Source of the DNA: Rhodococcus sp. UNC23MFCrub1.1
GTDB taxonomy: Bacteria; Actinomycetota; Actinomycetes; Mycobacteriales; Mycobacteriaceae
Assembly (NCBI RefSeq): GCF_000686025.1
Contig: NZ_JMLQ01000003.1
Location: forward strand, 558,001 to 622,000
Length of the DNA stretch: 64,000 nt
Direction of reading: 5' to 3'
A program made the position numbers and the translations under genes. The notes below the pieces were generated by a model. That model was not told where the DNA came from, ran no database searches, and was given only the letters and a program-made list of their open reading frames with translations. Shown piece after piece: positions 11,505-21,775 of the stretch; the first letter of the stretch is position 1, and every line of letters begins with the position of its first letter.

Positions 11505-12799
11505 GACGTCAACCCCAGCCGGGTGCAGAGCCAGTCCAGCTCCAGCTTCAGGCCCGCAGACCACGTCTCGTAACTGTGTCCACCCGGGACCTCGGCATAA
11601 CGCACGTCCATTCCGGCTTTCTGTGCGGCGGCGAGCAGCTGCTTCGCCGAGTTCTGGTAATCGGGATCACTGGCGCCGACGACGAAGGCGCCGGCGCTGG
11701 TGGGGTACTGGCGTGTGGCCATGAGGTTCATCGGGTTCACGGCCTCGAATGCGGCCTCGCTTCCGCCGAACGCCGCGTCCAGCGTGCGCTGCTTGTCCCC
11801 CAACGTCGGTTCGAGCTGCCCCGAGAGAACGAGGAAGGTCGGATAGAGCTGCGGATAGTTGGTGGTCATCTGCATGGCGCAGGTACCGCCGTAGGAGAGC
11901 CCGCCGATCGCCCAGTGCGCCGGATCGGTGTCCACCTGCAGGGTCGCGTTCACCCACGCCGGCACGTCCTTCGCCAGATAGGACGCCACGTTGCCGAGCG
12001 GAGAGTCGACGCACAGCGGATTGGCGATGGTGGACCCGGTCGCGTCCGCCACCACCACGACGGGTGCGAGACCTGCGTGATCGGCGGCGTAGGCGTCCAT
12101 CGTCTGGACCAACCGGCCGCCGGTGAGCCAGTCGTCGGGCGCTCCGGGTTGGCCGGCGAGCAGCACGAGGACGGGCAGCAGCGGCCGGCGTGCGGTGAAG
12201 TACGCGGGCGGCAGGTAGACCTTCGCGTTCCGAGCCGAGAAACCCGACTCCGTGCCCGGGATCGGCGTGTCCAGGATGCGACCACCGGTCGGCATGTCGG
12301 CGGGGGCGGTCCACACGCTCGCGAGAGGTGTACCGGTGATCGGGTCGGCGGTGCGGCCGGTGACGTCGTCGACGTCCACCTCCTGCACGGACGAGATCCC
12401 CAGGGCGGTACCGACGGTGGGGTAGGCGTCGAAGACCAGGTTGACCTGCAGCGCGGACGTCGCGACCACGGCCACCGTCGCGATCACGGTCACCACGCGG
12501 GTCCACCACCGTGTCGCGGCCAGCATCCGCGGCACGAGGAGGAACAGACCCAGGACTCCGAGACCGACCCAGACGTAGACCGACGTCTCGACGGGATCGG
12601 GGAAGACCCGCCAGATCTTCTCGATGCCGAACCACGCCGCCACCGTGAGGACGGCCGCCACCGCGACGGCCACCGGGACGGCGCGGGTGAGGTGCCGCCG
12701 ACGCCGCGCGAGCACGAGCCAGACGAGCCCGAGCACTCCGACGACCGTGACGACGATCGGGACCGGTCCACTGACCAACGACGTGTCGACGAATGCCAC
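11501..12799 (-). CDS. Membrane-anchored esterase (alpha/beta hydrolase, esterase D/antigen 85-like fold)
   Basis: About 432 residues from a GTG at 12799 (no clear ribosome site; the start is uncertain). Four hydrophobic segments occupy the first 150 residues. An extracytoplasmic esterase domain follows, with the nucleophile elbow GGLSYGG, an oxyanion region around LLAGQPGAPDDWL, GASDPDYQNS with a likely catalytic aspartate, and PGGHSYETW with the catalytic histidine. It is the first gene of a two-gene operon with the DUF2156 protein. Known tRNA-dependent lipid aminoacylation systems are often paired with an aminoacyl-lipid hydrolase, which is the inferred role. Confidence 0.82.
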   Translation of the reverse strand: MAFVDTSLVSGPVPIVVTVVGVLGLVWLVLARRRRHLTRAVPVAVAVAAVLTVAAWFGIEKIWRVFPDPVETSVYVWVGLGVLGLFLLVPRMLAATRWWTRVVTVIATVAVVATSALQVNLVFDAYPTVGTALGISSVQEVDVDDVTGRTADPITGTPLASVWTAPADMPTGGRILDTPIPGTESGFSARNAKVYLPPAYFTARRPLLPVLVLLAGQPGAPDDWLTGGRLVQTMDAYAADHAGLAPVVVVADATGSTIANPLCVDSPLGNVASYLAKDVPAWVNATLQVDTDPAHWAIGGLSYGGTCAMQMTTNYPQLYPTFLVLSGQLEPTLGDKQRTLDAAFGGSEAAFEAVNPMNLMATRQYPTSAGAFVVGASDPDYQNSAKQLLAAAQKAGMDVRYAEVPGGHSYETWSAGLKLELDWLCTRLGLTS

Positions 12800-12879
12800 G
12801 GCGCAACAGTAGCCGCGCAGTAGTTCTCGACGCGTGTTTCCGCGCCGGTGGACGCGCGCCGACGTGCGACGACCCGCTG

Positions 12880-12892
12880 CTACACCGTGTAG
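12880..12892. promoter_or_regulatory. BlaI-type operator dyad
   Basis: CTACACCGTGTAG is a near-perfect dyad (CTACAC-C-GTGTAG) of the TACA/TGTA type bound by BlaI/MecI repressors. It lies 38 bases before the blaI-like ATG. TATCAT at 12917-12922 is a likely -10 placing the transcript start at or next to the ATG, so the mRNA may be leaderless. The dyad also lies about 80 bases upstream of the divergent esterase start. Confidence 0.6.
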
Positions 12893-12929
12893 TACGCATT
12901 TGCGTCGGAGTAGCCGTATCATCTGACGA

Positions 12930-13319
12930 ATGGCAGGCCTGGGCGATCTCGAACGAGCAGTGATGGAACATTTGTGGTCGAGTTCGGAGCCGCAGACCGT
13001 CCGTCAGGTCCACGAGGCACTGGCGTCGAAGCGTGAGCTCGCATACACGACGGTCATGACGGTCCTGCAGCGTCTGGCGAAGAAGAAGCTCGTCACCCAG
13101 CAGCGGGACGACCGCGCGCATCGGTACGCTCCGGTACATGGGCGCGAAGAGCTTGTCGCCAGCCTCATGGTCGACGCCCTCCAGCAGGCCGACCGCTCCG
13201 GCGGACGCGCTGCTGCCCTGGTCCACTTCGTGGGTCGGGTCGGCGCCGACGAGGCCGCCGCACTCCGGGAGGCCCTCGCGGCACTGGAGACGCAGGACGA
13301 CGGTTCCTCCAACGCTTGA
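12930..13319 (+). CDS. blaI: BlaI/MecI/CopY-family transcriptional repressor
   Basis: 129 residues. The N-terminal winged helix has LGDLERAVMEHLWSSSEP and the recognition segment YTTVMTVLQRLAKKKLV; the C-terminal helices serve dimerisation. Members are inactivated by proteolysis or sensing when cell-wall-active compounds are present. It is followed 42 bases later by an M56 metallopeptidase gene, the same pair as Rv1846c/Rv1845c in M. tuberculosis. The dyad at 12880-12892 suggests autorepression. Confidence 0.92.
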   Translation: MAGLGDLERAVMEHLWSSSEPQTVRQVHEALASKRELAYTTVMTVLQRLAKKKLVTQQRDDRAHRYAPVHGREELVASLMVDALQQADRSGGRAAALVHFVGRVGADEAAALREALAALETQDDGSSNA

Positions 13320-13361
13320 CCTCTCGACCCTCGACGCTCCTTCCCACACGACGGTGAGGAC

Positions 13362-14315
13362 ATGAACGCACCGACAGCACTGGTCTTCGCGGTACTCGCG
13401 TTGATCCTGACGGGACCGGTTCCCGCGATGCTGTCCCGTGCGACATGGCCGCACCGGACACCGCGCGCCGCCCTGGTGCTGTGGCAGGCGATCGCACTCG
13501 CCGCGGTGCTCTCGGCCTTCAGTTCCGGTCTCGCGATCGCGAGCCAGCTGCTCGTCCCCGGACCGGACGGCCGGCCCACCACGGCGCCGACGGCCGAGAT
13601 CGACGCCCTCGGCCTCCCGCTGTGGATCCTCTACGTGACGGTGCTCGCGATCACCCTCGTCATCGGTGCGCGGCTCGTCTGGGCCACGTCCCTGGTGGCG
13701 ATCAAGACCCGACGACGGCGTGCGCGACACCGCACGCTGGTCGACATCCTCGATCGCAGTGCGGGCGAGACCAGTGCCCACGGAACCGACGTGCGGGTCC
13801 TCGAGAGCCTCGACCCCATCGCCTACTGCCTGCCCGGACTGCGGCAACGCGTCGTGGTCAGCGAGGGCACGTTGTCCAACCTGGACGACGACGAGCTGGC
13901 CGCCATCCTGACCCACGAACGCTCCCACCTGCGCGCGCGGCACGATCTCGTTCTCGAGGCGTTCATGGCCGTCAACCAGGCGTTCCCGCACGTCGTGCGC
14001 AGCCGGTCCGCGCTGGGGTCGGTGCAGCTGCTGGTCGAGCTGCTCGCGGACGATTCCGCGGTGCGCGTCACGGGCCCTCGTCCCCTCGCCCGCGCTCTCG
14101 TGGCCTGCTCCGGATCGTCGGCGCCGCGGGGAGCTCTGGCCGCGGGTGGGCCGAGCACGCTGGTGCGGGTGCGCCGGTTGGCCACTCCCGGTTCCACCCC
14201 GGGTGTCGCCACTCTCGCCTATCTCGCGTCGGCGGCCATCCTCGTGGTGCCGACCATCTACGTCGCCGTGCCGTGGTTGACCGAGCTGACGCGCCTCGCA
14301 CGACACGGTTCGTGA
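13362..14315 (+). CDS. M56-family membrane metallopeptidase (BlaR1-like, no penicillin sensor)
   Basis: 317 residues with hydrophobic segments at about 5-25, 40-65, 85-110 and 280-300. The zinc site is THERSHLRARHD (HExxH with a downstream aspartate), preceded by LPGLRQRVVVSEGTLSNLDDDELAAIL, typical of M56/M48 enzymes. The C-terminal penicillin-binding sensor of staphylococcal BlaR1 is absent, as in Rv1845c. It has GTGAGG ahead of the ATG. It probably cleaves or controls the neighbouring BlaI-type repressor. Confidence 0.88.
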   Translation: MNAPTALVFAVLALILTGPVPAMLSRATWPHRTPRAALVLWQAIALAAVLSAFSSGLAIASQLLVPGPDGRPTTAPTAEIDALGLPLWILYVTVLAITLVIGARLVWATSLVAIKTRRRRARHRTLVDILDRSAGETSAHGTDVRVLESLDPIAYCLPGLRQRVVVSEGTLSNLDDDELAAILTHERSHLRARHDLVLEAFMAVNQAFPHVVRSRSALGSVQLLVELLADDSAVRVTGPRPLARALVACSGSSAPRGALAAGGPSTLVRVRRLATPGSTPGVATLAYLASAAILVVPTIYVAVPWLTELTRLARHGS

Positions 14316-14599
14316 CTACTGGCTCACACGAGTCGGCATCGGCACCACTCGTCGCGTAGTGTTACCGGTGGTTCATCAGAACCATCCGTTAGTCGATATG
14401 GCACAAATTTCGCCGTCGCTCCGATCCGTCCCCTCGTGGACGCCACGGAGTCGTACCGGTGACAAGACACCTCACATTGCGCCCGAGCTCCGCTTGCGCA
14501 TCGATGACCAGGTGATGTGTGCCCTGGCTCGTCACGCTGCGCGGTGATTCATCGTTGCTGTGCACCGACGCGCCTGCAACCCCGAGAGGTACCACCGCG
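14316..14599 (+). promoter_or_regulatory. Long 5' leader of the DEAD-box helicase gene
   Basis: This 284-base stretch has no convincing gene. TAGTGT at 14357-14362 could be a -10, giving a leader of about 230 bases. A 6-bp stem TGGTTC-ATCA-GAACCA occurs at 14369-14384. Long structured leaders are usual for cold-responsive bacterial DEAD-box helicase mRNAs. A 62-codon open frame (14359-14547) is present but has no ribosome site. Confidence 0.4.
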
Positions 14600-16141
14600 T
14601 TGACCAGCGCCACCCCCGTTTCTGTTTCTGCCACCAGCACTCCCGAGGCGTCCGAGACCACGTTCTCCGACCTCGGACTTCCCGCGGCCATCGTCGCGGC
14701 GCTCGCCAAGAACGGCATCACCGTTCCCTCGCCCATCCAGAAGATGGCCATCACCGACGCCCTCGCCGGCCGTAACGTTCTCGGCCGCGCACAGACCGGA
14801 TCGGGCAAGACGCTCGCGTTCGGTCTGCCGATGCTCGCCCGCCTGGCGTCGACCGGTACCAAGCCCGCCGCGAAGCGTCCCCGCGCACTGGTGCTGGTCC
14901 CCACCCGCGAGCTCGCCTTCCAGGTCGTCGACTCGCTGCAGTCCTACGCCACCGTCCTCGGACTGAGCGTGCGTCCGGCCGTCGGCGGCACCCCGTTCGG
15001 TCGTCAGGCCGATCAGCTCCGCCGCGGTGTCGACGTTCTCGTCGCCACCCCCGGACGCCTCGGCGATCACCTGCGTCAGGGCACCTGCGTCCTCGAGGCA
15101 GTGGAGATCACCGCACTCGACGAGGCCGACCAGATGGCCGACATGGGCTTCCTGCCCGAGGTGCGCGACATCCTCGGACAGACCGCGAACGGTGGCCAGC
15201 GCATGCTGTTCTCCGCCACGCTGGATCGCGAGGTCCAGTCGTTGGTCCGCCAGTTCCTGGCCGACCACGTCCAGCACTCGACCGGTGACAGCAAGGCCGC
15301 CGTCGAGTCGATGGATCACTACATCCTCAATGTCGGCCGTGGACAGAAGGACATCGTCCTGTCCGAGATCGCCGCTCGCGAGGGTGGCCGGACCATCATG
15401 TTCGCCCGCACCAAGCTCGGCTGCGACGGCATCACCGATCGCCTGCGCGCAGTCGGCATCCACGCCGAGTCGCTGCACGGCGGCAAGGCTCAGAACCAGC
15501 GCACCCGCGTGCTCGACCGCTTCAAGAGCGGCCGCACCCCCGTGCTCGTCGCCACCGACGTCGCCGCACGCGGCATCCACGTCGACGGCATCGACCTGGT
15601 CGTGCACGTCGATCCGCCCGCGGATCACAAGGACTACATGCACCGCGCCGGCCGTACGGCACGTGCCGGTGCGGCGGGCACCGTCGTCGCCATCGCGCTG
15701 CCCAACCAGCGCCGCATCATCAGCCGGCTGACCGGCCAGGCCGGGGTGAAGGTCACCTCGGTGGACGTCTCCCCCGGTTCGGTGGAGCTCGGTTCCATCA
15801 CCGGAGCCAAGGCTCCGTCCGGCGAGCCGGTGCGTGAGGCACCGCGTCGCGAGCGTCCCAGTGGCCCCTCTCGCTTCGGCGCCTCGGGATCCCCGCGCAC
15901 CGGTGGCTACCGTGGCGGCGACTCCGGCGGATACCGGGGTCGCGACGAGAACCGCACGGGTGGGTACCGCGGCGGTGAGTCGAGCGGTGGCTACAAGGGC
16001 CGCGACGAGAACCGCACCGGCGGCTACCGCGGCGGCGAGTCCACCGGTGGCTACAAGGGCCGCGACGAGAACCGCACGGGCGCAACGGCTTCGCGCACCG
16101 GCGGGTTCCGCAGCCGTGCTGCGGGCACCGCGCGCGACTGA
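14600..16141 (+). CDS. DEAD-box ATP-dependent RNA helicase with RGG-type tail
   Basis: 513 residues from a TTG at 14600 (GAGAGG upstream; a GTG at 14519 would add 27 residues that do not look conserved). Helicase motifs in order: Q motif in PSPIQKMAI, AQTGSGKT, PTREL, TPGRL, LDEADQMAD, SAT, ATDVAARGIHVDG and HRAGRTARAG. The C-terminal 85 residues are Gly/Arg/Asn-rich with three tandem 19-20 residue repeats and probably bind RNA. Such enzymes unwind structured RNA in ribosome assembly and degradosome function. A strong hairpin follows 20 bases after the stop. Confidence 0.93.
   Translation: MTSATPVSVSATSTPEASETTFSDLGLPAAIVAALAKNGITVPSPIQKMAITDALAGRNVLGRAQTGSGKTLAFGLPMLARLASTGTKPAAKRPRALVLVPTRELAFQVVDSLQSYATVLGLSVRPAVGGTPFGRQADQLRRGVDVLVATPGRLGDHLRQGTCVLEAVEITALDEADQMADMGFLPEVRDILGQTANGGQRMLFSATLDREVQSLVRQFLADHVQHSTGDSKAAVESMDHYILNVGRGQKDIVLSEIAAREGGRTIMFARTKLGCDGITDRLRAVGIHAESLHGGKAQNQRTRVLDRFKSGRTPVLVATDVAARGIHVDGIDLVVHVDPPADHKDYMHRAGRTARAGAAGTVVAIALPNQRRIISRLTGQAGVKVTSVDVSPGSVELGSITGAKAPSGEPVREAPRRERPSGPSRFGASGSPRTGGYRGGDSGGYRGRDENRTGGYRGGESSGGYKGRDENRTGGYRGGESTGGYKGRDENRTGATASRTGGFRSRAAGTARD
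15899..16075 (+). repeat. Three in-frame tandem repeats (57 + 60 + 60 bp) in the helicase tail
   Basis: The units encode TGGYRGGDSGGYRGRDENR and two variants with ESSGGYK and ESTGGYK in the middle. They are highly similar at DNA level, suggesting recent duplication and possible copy-number variation between strains. They provide the RGG/YRGG RNA-binding tail. Confidence 0.9.
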
Positions 16142-16160
16142 CAGCTCTCCCGTCCTTGTC

Positions 16161-16186
16161 CGGCCCCGACTTTCGCGTCGGGGCCG
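16161..16186 (+). terminator. Terminator after the DEAD-box gene
   Basis: A 10-bp perfect stem CGGCCCCGAC/GTCGGGGCCG with a 6-base loop starts 20 bases after the stop codon. There is no U-tract, as is common in this group. It separates the helicase from gnd. Confidence 0.75.
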
Positions 16187-16205
16187 GGCAGGGAAAGCTG
16201 GGGGA

Positions 16206-17654
16206 ATGACTTCCTCGGATTCTTCACCTCTCGCCCAGATCGGTGTCACCGGCCTCGCTGTCATGGGGTCCAACCTGGCGCGGAACTTCGCCCGCCACGG
16301 ACACGTGGTCGCGGTGCACAACCGGAGTTACTCCAAGACACAGACTCTGCTCGACGCGCACGGCAGTGACGGCACCTTCGTCGCGTCCGAGAGCATCGAG
16401 GACTTCGTGGCCAGCCTCGAGAAGCCACGCAAGGTCGTCATCATGGTCAAGGCCGGCGATCCCACGGACGCGGTCATCGAGGAACTCGCCGGCGTCATGG
16501 ACGAGGGCGACATCATCATCGACGGCGGCAACGCCCTCTACACGGACACCATCCGCCGCGAGTCCTCGTTGAAGGACCGCGGCCTTCTCTTCGTCGGCGC
16601 CGGCATCTCCGGCGGCGAGGAGGGTGCACTCAACGGCCCCTCGATCATGCCCGGCGGCCCCGCGAAGTCGTACGAGTCGGTCGGGCCCCTGCTCGAGTCG
16701 ATCTCGGCACACGTGGACGGCACCCCGTGCTGCACCCACATCGGCCCCGATGGGTCCGGGCACTTCGTGAAGATGGTGCACAACGGCATCGAGTACGCCG
16801 ACATGCAGCTCATCGGTGAGGCCTACAACCTGCTGCGCGACGCGCTGGGCATGGATCCGGACGCGGTCGCCGACGTCTTCCGCCAGTGGAACGAGGGCGA
16901 CCTCGAGAGCTACCTCGTCGAGATCACCGCGCAGGTGCTCGCCCACAAGGACGCGAAGACCGGGAAGCCGCTGGTCGACGTCATCGTCGACGCCGCCGAG
17001 CAGAAGGGCACCGGTCGCTGGACCGTCAAGTCCGCGCTGGATCTCGGAGTCCCCGTCACCGGCATCGCCGAGGCGGTGTTCGCCCGAGCACTCTCGGGCG
17101 CGCGCGGCCAGCGCGAGGCGTCCAAGGGTCTGGCGTCGGGAACGCTCTCGGCGAAGCCCGAGGACATCGAGACCTTCACCGAGGACATCCGTTCCGCGCT
17201 GTACGCCTCCAAGGTCGTCGCCTACTCGCAGGGCTTCGATCAGATCGCCGCCGGTTCGGCCGAGTACGACTGGAATCTGCACCCCGGCGATCTCGCCACC
17301 ATCTGGCGCGGAGGATGCATCATCCGGGCCCGGTTCCTGAACCGCATCAAGGACGCCTACGACGAGAACCCGGAACTGCCCGCGCTGTTGCTGGCGCCGT
17401 ACTTCCGTGACGCCGTCGAGAATGCCGTCGACAGCTGGCGTCGCGTCGTGTCCACCGCGACACTCCTCGGAATCCCGGTGCCCGGCTTCGCCTCCGCCCT
17501 GTCGTACTACGACGGACTGCGCGCCGAACGTCTGCCCGCCGCGCTGACGCAGGGTCTGCGCGACTTCTTCGGAGCGCACACTTACGAGCGCATCGACGCC
17601 GACGGCAAGTTCCACACCCTGTGGAGCGAGGACCGGTCCGAGATCGAGGCCTGA
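16206..17654 (+). CDS. gnd: 6-phosphogluconate dehydrogenase, decarboxylating
   Basis: 482 residues, the long (about 470-480) form. It has the Rossmann motif GVTGLAVMGSNLARNFARHG, the substrate segment VGAGISGGEEGALNGPSIMPGG, and the catalytic GSGHFVKMVHNGIEYADMQL with the conserved lysine. It oxidises 6-phosphogluconate to ribulose 5-phosphate with NAD(P)H release in the pentose phosphate pathway. The ATG at 16206 is preceded by GGGGGA. The C-terminal HTYERIDADGKFHTLWSED is intact. It corresponds to gnd1, next to guaB1, in M. tuberculosis. Confidence 0.97.
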   Translation: MTSSDSSPLAQIGVTGLAVMGSNLARNFARHGHVVAVHNRSYSKTQTLLDAHGSDGTFVASESIEDFVASLEKPRKVVIMVKAGDPTDAVIEELAGVMDEGDIIIDGGNALYTDTIRRESSLKDRGLLFVGAGISGGEEGALNGPSIMPGGPAKSYESVGPLLESISAHVDGTPCCTHIGPDGSGHFVKMVHNGIEYADMQLIGEAYNLLRDALGMDPDAVADVFRQWNEGDLESYLVEITAQVLAHKDAKTGKPLVDVIVDAAEQKGTGRWTVKSALDLGVPVTGIAEAVFARALSGARGQREASKGLASGTLSAKPEDIETFTEDIRSALYASKVVAYSQGFDQIAAGSAEYDWNLHPGDLATIWRGGCIIRARFLNRIKDAYDENPELPALLLAPYFRDAVENAVDSWRRVVSTATLLGIPVPGFASALSYYDGLRAERLPAALTQGLRDFFGAHTYERIDADGKFHTLWSEDRSEIEA

Positions 17655-17662
17655 CCTCCGCC

Positions 17663-20021
<2,359 letters not shown>

Positions 20022-20186
20022 TCTCGGCCGCACTCGTGCTCACGCCGCCGACTCGGTGATTCCGGGTCGGCGACGATACGATGTGTGCGATAGCGGCGCC
20101 CCCGAGCGGGTACCGCTGTGACACGCGCCGATTCTGCGGCGCAGGCGTCGCCTCCATGCGAACGCCACACGACAGGAAGGACACCG
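20022..20186 (+). promoter_or_regulatory. Structured GC-rich region upstream of the CorC operon
   Basis: No gene is seen here. TACGAT at 20077-20082 could be a -10. Several short stems are possible, for example GCGCCG-ATTCTG-CGGCGC near 20125-20145. I could not match it to a known riboswitch class, including the M-box and ydaO consensus as I remember them. Confidence 0.3.
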
Positions 20187-20381
20187 GTGCCCGAGGCACC
20201 CACGACGACGCCGACCCCCGGGTCCGGCACTCCGTCCCCGGAACGACCGTCCCGAGACCGCCCCTCCCCCGACGGGGAGTCGTCCGGCGGTCTCTCTCCG
20301 GAGGGCTCCTCTAGGTCGCCGGGCTCACCCGGCGCTTCCCCGACGACCACCTCGAGTCGCAGCGAGGTGTGTCCCTCGTGA
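20187..20381 (+). CDS. Pro/Ser-rich 64-codon leader ORF overlapping corC
   Basis: A GTG at 20187 has a very good ribosome site (AGGAAGG about 6 bases upstream) and opens a 64-codon frame rich in Pro, Ser, Gly and Glu, beginning (M)[19 protein letters not shown]. Its TGA overlaps the GTG start of the first CorC-type gene (GTGA), so translation of the two is likely coupled. There is no signal peptide or membrane segment. It has no recognisable family; the composition suggests a regulatory leader peptide rather than a folded protein. The alternating Pro/acidic start recalls the MgtL leader that destabilises ribosomes at low magnesium in enterobacteria, which is suggestive because CorC/CNNM proteins handle Mg2+. 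Confidence 0.55.
   Translation: MPEAPTTTPTPGSGTPSPERPSRDRPSPDGESSGGLSPEGSSRSPGSPGASPTTTSSRSEVCPS
20254..20334 (+). promoter_or_regulatory. Two strong RNA hairpins inside the leader ORF
   Basis: Hairpin 1 (20254-20294) has an outer perfect 9-bp stem GAGACCGCC/GGCGGTCTC enclosing a 6-bp stem CTCCCC/GGGGAG. Hairpin 2 (20317-20334) is a 7-bp stem CGCCGGG-CTCA-CCCGGCG. They lie within the Pro-rich ORF, 45-125 bases before the CorC start, where ribosome position would decide their folding. Confidence 0.55.
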
Positions 20382-21775
20382 CCGTTCTCGTTCCGATCCT
20401 GTCCCTCGTGGGCTTCGTCGCGCTGACGGCGGGAACGGCGATCTTCGTCGCCGCGGAGTTCTCCCTCACCGCACTCGAACGCAGCACCGTCGACGCGGCG
20501 GCCCGCGACGGTGACATGCGCTCCCGCCAGGTCCAGCACGCGCACAGGACGCTGTCGTTCCAGCTCTCCGGTGCGCAGCTCGGCATCACCATCACCACAC
20601 TGATCACCGGCTACATCGCCGAACCGGTGCTGGCGCGGTTCATCACCCCCGCCGCCACGGCACTCGGTGCGTCCGACTCGCTCGCCGGCGCCGTGTCACT
20701 GGTGCTGGCGCTCGTCATCGCCACGTCGGCGTCGATGGTGTTCGGCGAGCTGGTGCCCAAGAACATGGCCATCTCCAATCCGATGAAAATGGCGCGGGCG
20801 ACGGCCGGCCTGCAGGCAGGATTCTCCCTCGTCTTCCGCTGGGCCATCAACGGTCTCAACGGTTCCGCGAACTGGGTGGTCCGCCGCCTCGGCGTCGAGC
20901 CCGCGGAGGAACTGCGTTCGGCGCGCTCGCCCCAGGAACTCGGGTCGCTGGTGCGCTCCTCCGCGGAACACGGCTCCATCGACCATCGCACCGCTCTCCT
21001 CGTCGACCGCTCGCTGCAGTTCGGCGAGCGCACGGCGGAGGAGTTGATGACCCCCCGCGTGAAGATCGAGACCCTCGCCGCGGACGACACGGTCGCCGAC
21101 CTGATCGACACCGCGGCCCGCACCGGGTTCTCCCGGTTCCCCGTCGTCAACGGCGACCTCGACGACACCGTGGGCGTCGTTCACATCAAGCACGCGTTCA
21201 CCGTGCCCGCCGAGCGCCGCGCCGGAACGACGGTCAGCTCCCTCGCGCAGCGTGTCCCCAACGTCCCCTCGAGCCTGGACGGCGATACCGTCATGGAACG
21301 GGTGCGCGCCGACGGCATGCAGGTCGCCATCGTGGTGGACGAGTACGGCGGCACCGCGGGCATCGTCACCATGGAGGACCTCATCGAGGAGATCGTCGGC
21401 GACGTCCGCGACGAGCACGACACCCGCGAGGTCGACGTCCAACGCGTCGCCGACGGGTGGCTCTGCTCCGGACTCCTGCGCATCGACGAGGTCACCGAGT
21501 TCACCGGGTACGCGGCACCCGAGGGCGAGTACGACACCCTCGGTGGCCTGGTGTTGACGCAGTTCGAACGCATCCCCGACGCCGGCGACCAGGTCATCCT
21601 GCCGCCCCCGAGCGGAGACCTCGAGTCCGACGAGGGCGGCTGGGTCGCGCGCGTGGACGCGATGGACGGGCGCCGGATCGACCGGATCCTCGTTCGCCCG
21701 GCCGCGGAGGACGAGATCACCCGGCTGCGCGCCGAGACCGTCCGCGAGCACGACCGGGAGGCCCTCGATGGGTGA
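20378..21775 (+). CDS. CorC/CNNM-family (hemolysin-like) membrane protein 1
   Basis: 465 residues from the GTG at 20378, which overlaps the leader ORF stop; a GTG at 20369 is possible. Order of domains: DUF21/CNNM transmembrane domain (residues about 1-190, with [16 protein letters not shown] and [14 protein letters not shown]), a CBS pair (about 210-330, with TPRVKIETL and GVVHIKHAF), then a CorC_HlyC domain with [17 protein letters not shown]. Relatives carry out or regulate Mg2+/divalent cation efflux. It corresponds to Rv1842c beside guaB1 in M. tuberculosis. Confidence 0.9.
   Translation: MTVLVPILSLVGFVALTAGTAIFVAAEFSLTALERSTVDAAARDGDMRSRQVQHAHRTLSFQLSGAQLGITITTLITGYIAEPVLARFITPAATALGASDSLAGAVSLVLALVIATSASMVFGELVPKNMAISNPMKMARATAGLQAGFSLVFRWAINGLNGSANWVVRRLGVEPAEELRSARSPQELGSLVRSSAEHGSIDHRTALLVDRSLQFGERTAEELMTPRVKIETLAADDTVADLIDTAARTGFSRFPVVNGDLDDTVGVVHIKHAFTVPAERRAGTTVSSLAQRVPNVPSSLDGDTVMERVRADGMQVAIVVDEYGGTAGIVTMEDLIEEIVGDVRDEHDTREVDVQRVADGWLCSGLLRIDEVTEFTGYAAPEGEYDTLGGLVLTQFERIPDAGDQVILPPPSGDLESDEGGWVARVDAMDGRRIDRILVRPAAEDEITRLRAETVREHDREALDG

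Noticed and set aside
9363..11573. 736-codon plus-strand frame antisense to the DUF2156 gene
   Set aside because: Arg/Gly/His/Gln-rich shadow composition; the minus-strand protein has clear domains.
14359..14547. 62-codon ORF before the DEAD-box gene
   Set aside because: No ribosome site, no homology recognised, and overlap with the likely structured leader; kept only as part of the leader.
20022..20186. Possible M-box or ydaO riboswitch upstream of the CorC genes
   Set aside because: The region can fold, but I could not match the conserved core sequences of either class; left as an unassigned structured region.
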